Assembly: GCA_950295325.1 (NCBI GenBank)
Contig: OX485804.1
Coordinates: 17,794,001 to 17,858,000, forward strand
Origin: Polytrichum commune
Taxonomy: Eukaryota; Streptophyta; Polytrichopsida; Polytrichales; Polytrichaceae
Direction of reading: 5' to 3'
Length of the DNA stretch: 64,000 nucleotides
In this document: piece by piece, positions 10,498 through 19,682 of the stretch
Numbering within the stretch: the first letter of the stretch is position 1
Layout: each line of letters opens with the position of its first letter
Notes under the pieces: generated by a model
Database searches by the model: none
Told to the model about the DNA's origin: nothing
The model's input: only the letters and a program-made list of their open reading frames with translations
Made by a program: the position numbers and the translations under genes

Positions 10498-11274
10498 TTT
10501 CGGTCGATCGACCCAAAGTATTGCAATGTGCATTTAACATTTGGAGGATTGACCCAAACATTACTCAATTTTCAAAGTCGTTTTAAAAGATCTTTTAGAT
10601 TTTAAATTGTGGTTTAGGTGGTCACCCTGCAATGTTTGGGTCGAGCGACCCAAACATGATGAGGCTGCAAATTTAGATAGTTTAACCCATTCATTTCAGA
10701 CTGCAATGTTTGAGTCGAACGATCCAAACATTTACTTAATTTTGAAAGTTCTTTTATATTTTACAATGTGCTTTAGTTCTTCTCCGTGTAATGTTTGGGT
10801 CGACCGACCGAAACATATTAGGCTGTAAATTTAGGTAGCTCAACCCAATCATTTCAGACTGCAATGTTTGGGTCGAACGACCCAAACATTTACTTAATTT
10901 TCAAAGTTCTTTAATATTTTACAATTTGGTTTGTTCTTCTCCTTGTAATGTTTGGGTCGAGCGACCCAAACATGATGAGGCTGCAAATTTAGGTAGCTCA
11001 ACCCATTCATTTCAGACTGCAATGTTTGGGTCGAACGACCCAAACATTTACTTAATTTTCAAAGTTCTTTTATATTTTACAATGTGGTTTAGTTCTTCTC
11101 CCTGTAATGTTTGGGTCGAGCGACCCAAACATAATGAGGCTCCAATGTTTGGGTCGCTCGACCCAAACAAGAGGCTGCAATGTTTGGGTCGAACGACCCA
11201 AACATTTAGTTCATTTTAGGCTGCAATTCAAATATTTATTATATTTTAATATGAGTTTGGGTCGTCTCCCCAAA
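10498..11274. repeat. Palindrome tandem array B, 10 good copies, about 158-bp unit with two palindromes
   Basis: Good copies start at 10498, 10635, 10709, 10794, 10867, 10951, 11025, 11110, 11148 and 11183; decayed ones lie at 10540 and 11256. Copies at 10635, 10794, 10951 and 11110 recur every 157-159 bp, as do 10709, 10867 and 11025. The unit therefore holds two palindromes, 74 and about 84 bp apart. Spacers (CATGATGAGGCTGCAAATTT and CATTTACTTAATTTTCAAAG) are unlike those of arrays A and C. Flanks extend the palindrome to ATG...CAT. The array fills the presumed first intron of the methylase-like gene. Confidence 0.96.
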
Positions 11275-11396
11275 CTACTGTGTTTCCAGATGCATGTTTA
11301 ATGCTTGGGCAACATATACAATGCTTATGCATTGTATATGTAACAGGAACCTAAAGGGAATGATGCAAATTGTATGCACTGATGCAAATTGCTTAC

Positions 11397-12010
11397 CTTG
11401 TCTTTCAAACTCTTGAAAGCTGCTCTCACAATCTGCTTCTTACAACCAGACTCAGAAACTCTGTTGTGGCACTAAAGAACAACTCTCACAAAGACCTCAG
11501 AAACACAATGAATCTCTCAAGCACCCTAAAACTTTCTCACAAACCCCCTGATTCTTGCAAACTCAGGCCTAATTTGAAAGACCTCTACCTTTCTATTACA
11601 CTCGACCGTGCTCACTTCTACTCAACCTAAAATCACTCCATGCATGAAATTTACAAAACAAGTAAGGAGTTCAACACAATAAACCGCTCCGAACTCACTC
11701 AAAGCTAACACTCTGGACCAAGAAGAGAGAATAACAAGAGGAAGACAATAACAAGAGGAATAGAATGAGAGAAGAGGAGGAGAAGCATCAGAGAGGAGGA
11801 CAGGAATGAAGGAGAAAGAAGAATGAAAGGAAGCGGTGCGACCAAGACAAAAGCAAGCGGTGCGAAAGGAAGCGCTTGGCGCGGCGCTATGGAAAGCGGC
11901 GGCGGCGTTTCCAAGAGCGGCGCTTGGCGCGGAGGAAGAGAGGAAGAAAAAGAGAGAAAGAAAAAAGAGGAGGGGAGAGAAGGAGAGAGCGGAAGGGGTC
12001 ACCCTAAACC
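11397..12010 (-). promoter_or_regulatory. Presumed 5' leader exon of the methylase-like gene
   Basis: On the minus strand this segment starts C/T-rich (runs of CTCTCC, TTTCTTTCTC), as many plant 5' leaders do. It ends in AAAGACAAG followed by a GTAAGC donor at 11396, facing the acceptor at 10470 (GGATTGCAG). An intron 11396-10470 would hold all of array B. A 134-codon open frame starting at 12026 is hydrophobic low-complexity sequence, which I treat as leader rather than protein. The first in-frame ATG of the next exon gives MLVPDHLWQ. The transcription start is not defined. Confidence 0.4.
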
Positions 12011-12058
12011 CTCGAATCCGGGCCATTAGATTGCGCCGGGCCCATCAACGGCTCAGAA

Positions 12059-12140
12059 GCCTCGCGGGCCAACACCCTGCCAGGTGTCGACACCTCCTTG
12101 GTTAAGGTGGTTGCCCGCGAGGCTTGTGGTGTTGACACCT
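12059..12140. repeat. GC-rich inverted repeat with palindrome GGTGTCGACACC
   Basis: The left arm 12059-12076 (GCCTCGCGGGCCAACACC) and right arm 12106-12123 (GGTGGTTGCCCGCGAGGC) pair with two mismatches. The loop holds AGGTGTCGACACCT, a perfect 14-bp palindrome at 12082-12095. A near-copy, GGTGTTGACACC, follows at 12129-12140. It sits just upstream of the presumed minus-strand leader, so it may belong to that promoter, but this is only positional. Confidence 0.7.
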
Positions 12141-12774
12141 GCCACCCTAGGCAGATTGCCTTCCTGGTTGTCCTTGCCCCTAGGTGCGGGACATAGGAGG
12201 GCCGGCGCCTCTCTTGGCCGCCCGACCCCGGCCTTCTAACCCGCTATTCATTAGCGGCAATTCAATACCACTCAAAAACCTACGTGGACTAAGGTATTCA
12301 ACAAAATTAACACCATCGCCAACTCATATTTTAATGGTGTTCAATTGAATGATCACCCGTTGGAATTGATAACATCGTAGAATGTAGCCATTATCGTTTT
12401 GGTGTATGAATAATGTAATTTATGGAATCATATGAGAGTGTTACAAAGTCTAAGAGGAGTAAGTCATAATTATATTGCAATCCACAAAGGCAATTACACG
12501 GTGCAATAATATAAATATGGTAACCATTCACATGGTTAACAATTTAGGATTATGTATTATAATTTATATGATGGTTGTTGGTAGAGGACAATGCTCTAGT
12601 CTATAATGGATACCCTAACAAGTAGCATTAGAGTGAACATTAATATATGTACTTAGAAGTTCACATTTGAAGTACATGGGAGAAACAAATGATTACAAAT
12701 GTATCTACTGCAACCCCATGGAGTTCACATATCATATGAAGTCATTTAAACATTCAATTTGATGTTTGATGATG

Positions 12775-12802
12775 CCTAAACCCTAAACCCTAAACCCTAA
12801 AC
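12775..12802. repeat. Interstitial plant-type telomere repeat
   Basis: About four units of CCCTAAA, the Arabidopsis-type plant telomere repeat. It is too short to be a chromosome end. Such tracts also occur as telo-box promoter elements or as scars of end-joining. Confidence 0.9.
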
Positions 12803-13609
12803 AACACAAACCATAACTGGATGGCACATAGGTCAAATGACATGGGCCTTGGTGCTTGTAGTTTCCAATACAAATGTATAATGTCATCACAACATCCTAA
12901 TTCACAAACGTGAAAGATGGATGTGTGGTTTTTCACGAATGAACGCACTAAAGGAAATAAATGATATTGTGCTCACAAGTAGGTGATACAATATTAACCT
13001 ATAACCTTGTCACCTGGTAAGAAGAGCATAAGAACTAGATTATAATAGATAGGATGTTGTTCATGTTAACATGTTATTTGGAATAGTGAAATATTATATA
13101 TTAATTTAAGGTAGATTTCATGTTGTGAATGATATGAGGACATAGGGTTTGAACTTTGCATGTTTTGCTCACACACATTGCTAGAGTTCAAGGGACTTCA
13201 CGATAGGTTCAAACATCCTTGAAAGATTGAACGTGCCAAATGTCATTTGTGGTTTATGGTTCCATTAATGACTTCCACATAGGTACTAGGTTATTGTCAC
13301 ACTTGGAGCCTTGAGGATGAAGCAATATTGGGTGCACACATTACAACACAACAGATGTTCTTTTAACTAGCGGAAATTGAAAGTTGGCCAAATTATTCAA
13401 GTTTGTCATGGCATTAATTATTTGTTTTCAAAATATAAGTCCTCATGTGAGAGTGTAAGTAATTGCATTAACTATTATATTTAGTGACTTTTAGTATATG
13501 AAGTTTTGTAATACATGCACATCTTTTGTCAATATATTGTTTGAAATATACCATAATGTTTGACTACAAGTAGAGTAAAACCCCTTAATAGATATAATCT
13601 TACATATTG

Positions 13610-13745
13610 TCATAGGGTTATTGGTATTCAGTGTATGCGTTCATATGTAGTGTATCAAAATCTTTATATCCTTTTTAGTTATATGATAGTTAGTGTTTGA
13701 TACACTTAAAACGAACGCATACACTTCCTATTACTAACCCTATGA
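13610..13745. mobile_element. Fold-back or MITE-like element
   Basis: The left end TCATAGGGTTATTGGTATTC and the right end (inverse complement TCATAGGGTTAGTAATAGGA) form imperfect inverted repeats, and both continue into GTGTATGCGTTC. Related sequence with the same TCATAGGGTTATTG and GTGTATGCGTTCGTA words occurs near 41739-41800, so this is a dispersed family. Confidence 0.65.
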
Positions 13746-14148
13746 GAGTAAGTAACATTAAATGTAAACTCAAACACTAAATATCCACTGTGGTGATATA
13801 TGGAAGTTACATATAGGAATTTAGTATTAGTAAGGATGTGAGAAAAAAATACAACAATGATAAAAGGAGAAAGGAGATGGCAATAGGGAAGGTGGTGGTG
13901 TATTCATGTATAAAACTAATTATGAAAGAGTTGAAGAATAGTGTTGACCAAGTTAGGGTGGTAACAACTTTAAATATATGTTGAATTATTCATTTGATGG
14001 TTGGGGCAACGAAGAGCCAAGCTAAATATACATTGTCTATTATTGACAAGAAGCGGGAAATTGAGTCAGAAGGTTTGAATTAACGTCCAAAGGAGACCAG
14101 GCGGGAAAGGCATCCAAAGAGGATGCCCAAAGCGGAGGCGGGTAGTAT

Positions 14149-14310
14149 AAAGAGCCCAACCCCCCCAAATGCTGGTTCTTTCTTTCATGTCCCAATCCTG
14201 AGATTGCTGCAAGCTCTCTAAGTTGGAGCTGTAATACACGGTTTGTGTACGCTTCCATTCATGAGCAGCTAATTACAACAAATATCTACGAGTTCAGTTG
14301 TTCCAAATAG
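14149..14310 (+). promoter_or_regulatory. Candidate TATA box and leader exon of the DUF7869 gene
   Basis: A TATAAAG box at about 14149 is followed by a leader-like stretch (CTTTCTTTC, AGCTCTCTAAG) that ends at CAAATAG/GTTATA, a possible donor at 14311. The matching acceptor is GTGTGTAG at 15458, just before the ATG at 15464. If correct, the 1.15-kb first intron contains palindrome array C. Only sequence patterns support this. Confidence 0.35.
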
Positions 14311-14367
14311 GTTATATATAGATTAATAGAGAATCGCCCGAATAAATAGGCGGATTTTGCGGAATTG

Positions 14368-15249
14368 TTTGGGTCGGTCGACCCAAACCCAGCCCTACAG
14401 TGTGGGTGCTCACTGTTGTGAGCCTGAACCCATCCTGCCAAAAGGTTTGGGTCGGTCGACCCAAACCCAGCCCCAAAGTGTGGATGCTGTGTGTAGTGAG
14501 CCTGAACTCATCCTGCCTCGAGGTTTGGGTCGCTCGACCCAAACCCAACCCTCTAAGTGTGGGTGCTCTCTGGAGTGACCCTAAACCCATCCTGCCAAAA
14601 GGTTTGGGTCGCTTGACCCAAACCCAGCCCTCTAAGTGTGGGTGTTGTCTTTAGTGAGCCTGAACCCATCCTGCCAGAAGGTTTGGGTCGATTGACCCAA
14701 ACTCAACCCTACAGTGTGGGTGCTCACTGTTGTGAACCTGAACCCATCCTGCCAAAAGGTTTGGGTCGCTCGACCCAAACCCAACCCTCTAAGTGTGGGT
14801 GCTCTCTGGAGTGACTCTAAACCCATCCTGCCAAAAGGTTTGGGTCGCTCGACCCAAACCCAGCCCCCTAAGTATGGGTGCTCCTTGTCGTGACCTTAAA
14901 CCCATCCTCCCAAAAGGTTTGGGTCGCTCGACCCAAACCCAGCCCTCTAAGTGTGGGTGCTCTCTGGAGTGACCCTAAACCCATCCTGCCAAAAGGTTTG
15001 GGTCGCTCGACCCAAACCCAGCCCCCTAAGTATGGGTGCTCCTTGTCGTGACCTTAAACCCATCCTCCCAAAAGGTTTGGGTCGCTCGACCCAAACCCAA
15101 CGCCTAAGTGTGGGTGCTCTCTGTATTGAGCCTGAACCCTCCTCCCAAAAGGTTTGGGTCGCTCGACCCAAACCCAGCCTCTAAGTGTGGGTGCTCTCTG
15201 TATTGAGCCTGAACCCTCCTCCCAAAAGGTTTGGGTCGCTCGACCCAAA
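14368..15249. repeat. Palindrome tandem array C, 12 copies, 77-79-bp period
   Basis: Copies start at 14368, 14446, 14524, 14603, 14682, 14760, 14839, 14918, 14997, 15076, 15153 and 15230. The spacer resembles CCAGCCCTCTAAGTGTGGGT followed by a gagcctgaacccatcctgcc-like part. Most centres are CT, the first two GT. Copies 14603 and 14682 carry one T in the right arm. Flanks extend the palindrome to GG...CC, unlike the AG...CT of array A or the AT...AT of array B. Every open frame across it encodes only the palindrome peptides, so it is not a gene. Confidence 0.97.
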
Positions 15250-17786
15250 CCCAACCTCTAAGTGTGGATGGGATCTGGATGACAATGTGGCCACTGGCCA
15301 TCCGAAACCTTTACGAACCCAATGGCATATCAGTCATAAAAACTTGTATGAGCACTGAGTATTTGCAATTTTGTTTATATATGATGGTTTTTGTGTTCTT
15401 CGATTTGAACCTACAATTTTTGTGATTTTTTGACAATGTTCAATGTTCATGTGTGTAGGCAGAATGGATGGGTTTAGTGAAATAGGGGATTGGTCATCTG
15501 ATGACATGGCCACTTGGCCATCTGCATCTGATGATGACTTAGACATTGTCGGGGAGGCTACTATGGCTGACAGTGCGGATGAAGATCATTTGGATTTACC
15601 TTCGTCTTCCGTACCGCAGTGTCCCATTGTTGAATGTACGGGACTTTCAAGGGCTTCGTGGGTGAATTTGGAGGTGATACTTCTTAACGATAGTGGAGTT
15701 GTTGTGGCGGAGGGGATTTGCCGTAACACCCATCCGCAAGATTGCATTGATGAAAACCCGCTTGGCACCGAGGACATTGGGGTTGTCATATTGGAGTCGG
15801 TCGTTCATTCCGAGGTGGATCCCACTCATAGGTTCTCCCTCCGCAGGTGACCATTGAGGAATGTCACAATTGATGGAGTTAGCTTGCGTGAACATGAGCA
15901 ACGACACATGCAAATCGAAAAGGAGGTGCAAGCAAACATGCGGCCGCGCAAGGGTCAAAGAAAGTACGATACATTGGCACGTCCTGCTCCGTCTGCAACT
16001 GATTGTAAACGTCAAAGGTTGCTCGGGGAGGAGTCCATTAGAGAAGTTGCCACAAAGGATTGTTGTGTGTATCGTTGTTGCCAATTGTTTCCAAGGGATA
16101 AATTGAAGGCCATCCGCGAAGAAATGTGGCTTGGAGATTTCCGTCTAAGATCCACAAGAAAATTTGATGTCCATAGGGTGATACATGTGAATGGGATGGG
16201 TCACAAGGTCATCACCATTGAAAGTATAGACGTGTGTTGTAAGGCATGGTACACCATTCACGGTGTGTCGAAAGCGGACTTTTATCAACAAGCTGCTTAT
16301 GCCAAGGAAGGCTGCCGGTCCCGTCACCATGGTAATGTGGGTTTAAAGAAGCCTAGGGAAGCAGCAAGGCAAGCAACGGCCACTCTAGCAACCATCATTG
16401 TCCCCCTTGCCGATGCAATGCCGCACAAAACACGCACACTCACAACCGGTGAAAAGGTTGTGGAGAAAGTTCTTCCTACAGGCACAAAATGGAAAGACAT
16501 ATTGTTGGACGTGAATGCAGTTGGCGAGAAGATTGGGTTGGAGCCAATTTCATTGTCAAAATTGAGTGCAATCAAGAAACAAAACTTTAGCGAATACATT
16601 ACAAAAAGACGAGGGGACAAATTTGCCAGGTGCTCTAATTGCGAGAAGTTGAAGCGCCTCCGGGATGCACACACGATGGGTACCGAGTCATATGCAGCGC
16701 ATCAATTGAACTATTTCAAGCACGTAAACATGCAAGAGGCACACCGTAATGATTACTACACAAATAGAGCTTTGTCCATCTCCAGGCCCTTGGAGGTTCT
16801 TACGGTCATCCATGACAAAATGGACCATGCCAAAACAGCCTCCCCATGTTTTGCAAATCGAATCAAGGCCACGGATGGATTTTTTAAGTTGCCTGTATCG
16901 GTTACAGGTGAACTTCGAAACAATGTCATGACATACCCTAAATGTTGTGGTTTTTTATTCCGTGATGTACTTGAGAACATGGATTCACTCAAAATGGTTT
17001 AATTATATCTAATCACGTTGGGTTGGCATTGCAGGAATGATTGCACATGGACACGGTGATGTCAAGTTTGCTCATTATGCTCTTGATTTGTATCCAGCGG
17101 ATTCAAACCACACGATAGGGTCATTTGCAAGGCTTTTACGTGATTTAGAGAAACCGCCAGCCTATTCTTCAGGATTGTTATTTGAAAACACGGGTTCAAC
17201 ACCTCTATATGAAGCGTTGTTGGATGAAAAAGATGTATGCTTTCATTTGTTGCCAGAGCCACCCAGTGATCCCGTGATTGCCAAAAAGTTGCCTCCCACT
17301 TTGCGTGTCCAATTGGACAATTGTGCCAAGGACAATAAAAGTAGATATGTTTTTGCATATTGGTCGTTGTTGGTTGCGAAAGGCATTTTCAAGGAGGTTT
17401 TTGTGTCCTTCCTATTGGTAGGCCACACGCACGATGATATTGATGCATCTTTTGGGCGGTGGAGCATGAAGTTGCGGGAGGAGGATTTTCCTACAATCCC
17501 GTTATTGATGAAGTCGTACATGGATTTGGATAACGTTCCGGTCATCCCCCATATGATTGAGGAGGTGCCAGACTTCAAGGCATTTATAGAACCTTATATT
17601 CGAAGTGGAGCTCACCGATTGATCGGGCATACGAAGGCACAACAATTCCGCTTCTATATGCGTGACGATGGTGTCCCGGCCATGCAATACAAGTTGTTGT
17701 GCACGACACAAGACTGGAGCCCGCCGGAGGGTCTTCTTGTGTGGCGCGTGGATGCGGATGGAAAGACCATGTTACCGGATGGGGAG

Positions 17787-17791
17787 CCTAG
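17787..17791. repeat. Target site duplication CCTAG, left copy
   Basis: CCTAG directly precedes the first base of the left LTR (TGTGAG). The same five bases follow the right LTR at 28662-28666. Five-base duplications are usual for Ty3/Gypsy integration. Confidence 0.95.
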
Positions 17792-19621
17792 TGTGAGGCC
17801 AAACCCCCCACCCTTAAGCGTCCGTAGTCCGAGTAGTGGGTTTGGGCTCACATTCCTCCGCGGTATTGGATTTGGACTTGGATGAGTCCATAGTGCAAGG
17901 TTCACCCTTCAAGTGGTCTTGGATTTAACTTTGGTCTTTGCTTCCTTTGTCTTGCCATCGCGAGAGTGCTCCACATTCTCCATTAAGTTGTGCACGTGGT
18001 TTATTTTTAAAGAGAGGATGCAAGTGTTAAAAAAAACACTATTCTCTATAGTCAATCTCAAATACATTTACTTGTGAAAGCCACACATAACACTAACTAG
18101 CATAATGTAACTAACTACTTGTCTATGAGCTAATTAGGTAGGCTATCTACTAAGCTCCTTCATGAACCCATCTCTTTACTTTCTAATTACATAAACCTAG
18201 CTCCTTCATAAACCCAGCTCCTTCATAAACCGAGCTTCTTAGCTTCTAACTAAACAAACCCAGCTCCTTCATAAACCCAGCTCCTTCATGAACCCAGCTC
18301 CTTAGCTTCTAACTAAACAAACCCAGGTCCTTCATAAACCCAGCTCTTTACTTTCTAACTAAACAAACCCAGCTCCTTCATAAACCCAGCTCCTTCATGA
18401 ACCCACAACTTTGTAGTTGTAATCCCCAACTACCTCACTAATTATTCAAGCCCTTAACTAATCTTCCTACCTAATTTCCCTAATTCTACTAACAACCCCT
18501 TTCTAATCACACAATTCTTCTCTAATCCTAAAATCCTAAAATCCTAGAGAGGAGAGGGGGAGAGAGAATTTCCTAACTTCACTAAGACTAACTAATCCAC
18601 ACAAGTATATTTTTGCACTCATCACAACATCAAGTGCTCAACTCTTAAACATGGAACTTGCAACCACGTGTATTCAAAACATGAACTTTAAGTACCACAA
18701 ATTGGAATCATGAATTAACTTTAAAATCCTTCACGTCAACACTAATTCTACCAAGAGGTCAAGCCCTCTTCAAGGCTAACAAGCCTTGGCTCTCAAACTA
18801 AAAACTAAGCACACACATGTGCTCCAATATGGCTTCCCACACCCACACTTATAACTCGTGGGGTGCCTTGGAGCACAAAGGAAAGAGAGGATGAGTGAGG
18901 GAAGAATGAGGGATTATATAGTAAGCTTGAGGGGGTGAGCACCCTCAAGGCTCACGATAAGCCCTTGAGATTTCCTCCTACTTAGTAGGCGCCAATCCTA
19001 TCTTCTAAGTCTTCCTCCCTCAAATGATCAACAAGGATCCTAATTCGAACATTTAACTAGCCTTGGCTTTCTACCTACCACACTTTACCAAACTTGGGAT
19101 GCTTCAACCCAAACTTAGCCTCCTTCGCTTTCCGCCGCCATAACTTTCTCCCCTTACTTTCCCAAATCGTCGCTCACCACTTAATTCAAACCACGATGCT
19201 TAACTCGTGATTTGATTGGTGCTTTGAGAATTTGCTTATCCTCCACCTTGCATTCTTCCTTGGGCCTTCCCCATTAAGTGGCCATGATGAGGTGGTCCAC
19301 TTGTGCGCTCCATGTGATCCTCCATTCATCCCAATTCGAATGCACTTGCCTCTTGAGTCACTTTGGTTGTCTCCATCCATTTGTACTAGCCTACTCACTA
19401 ACTACTCAATCCAAGTTCTCCTTACCTATCCCCATTCACTCAAATCCTTCCGAAGGTAAAAACACAATAACAACTCACATCCTAGCCTCTTACAACATGG
19501 TACTTCTAAGACTAACATTTCACTCTTTTTATATTTTTGTGAAGTAACATGCTACTTCAAAGTGCATCAACTAACGTTTCAAGGGTCTAAGACTAAATGT
19601 GGGCACCCTTTTGGGCTCACA
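17792..19621 (-). repeat. 3' LTR of the Ty3/Gypsy element
   Basis: Same sequence as 26832-28661 at a constant offset of 9,040 bp except C for T at 19604. On the minus strand it runs TGTGAGCCC to GGCCTCACA. Short ORFs inside it occur identically in the other LTR and are not genes. Confidence 0.95.
18187..18410. repeat. LTR-internal minisatellite, about 18-bp unit
   Basis: The unit CCAGCTCCTTCATAAAC is repeated about ten times, partly interrupted by TTCTAACTAAACAAA. The same array is in the right LTR at 27227-27450. Both arrays look equal in length, which again fits a recent insertion. Confidence 0.85.
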
Positions 19622-19682
19622 TAATTGGCGACCATCGGGGGATGAATCCAAACATCTCTTGCTCCAAGGGTAAGTTGCCTAG
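19622..19682 (-). other. Gap between gag-pol stop and 3' LTR; no polypurine tract
   Basis: The 61 bases between the pol stop and the 3' LTR should hold the polypurine tract. On the minus strand only a weak GGAGCAAGAGATG lies well away from the LTR. Next to the LTR the plus strand instead reads TAATTGGCGACCATCGGGGG, which has the look of a tRNA primer site in the wrong place and orientation. Confidence 0.6.

Larger units (their letters stand above)
12241..14100. other. AT-rich intergenic DNA with repeat relics
   Basis: No gene is supported. It contains a 28-bp telomere-like CCCTAAA tract (12775-12802) and a fold-back element at 13610-13745, listed separately. Otherwise it is AT-rich with scattered stops in all frames. 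Confidence 0.5.

Noticed and set aside
10607-11301. Open frames of 64-97 codons over the palindrome array
   Set aside because: They exist only because the palindrome has no stops in any frame. The peptides are repeats of VWVxRPK, FGSxDPN and LGRxTQT.
11622-12026. 134-codon minus-strand frame MARIRGFRVTPSALSF
   Set aside because: It is low-complexity hydrophobic sequence from a C/T-rich leader. No domain is seen and a splice donor lies downstream, so a leader reading is preferred.
14368-15249. CRISPR-like array (palindromic repeats at regular spacing)
   Set aside because: The spacers are near-identical to each other, so this is a simple tandem repeat. The setting is a plant-type genome with introns, and no cas-like genes are present.
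16908-17002. Alternative end of the DUF7869 first exon (ELRNNVMTYPKCCGFLFRDV)
   Set aside because: Splicing at GTGAAC (16908) joins VSVTG to MIAHGHGD in phase and fits the family better than reading on or using later GT sites.
19186-19547. Small ORFs inside the LTR
   Set aside because: They are repeated identically in the other LTR at 28226-28587, with no retroviral-type accessory features and no context.
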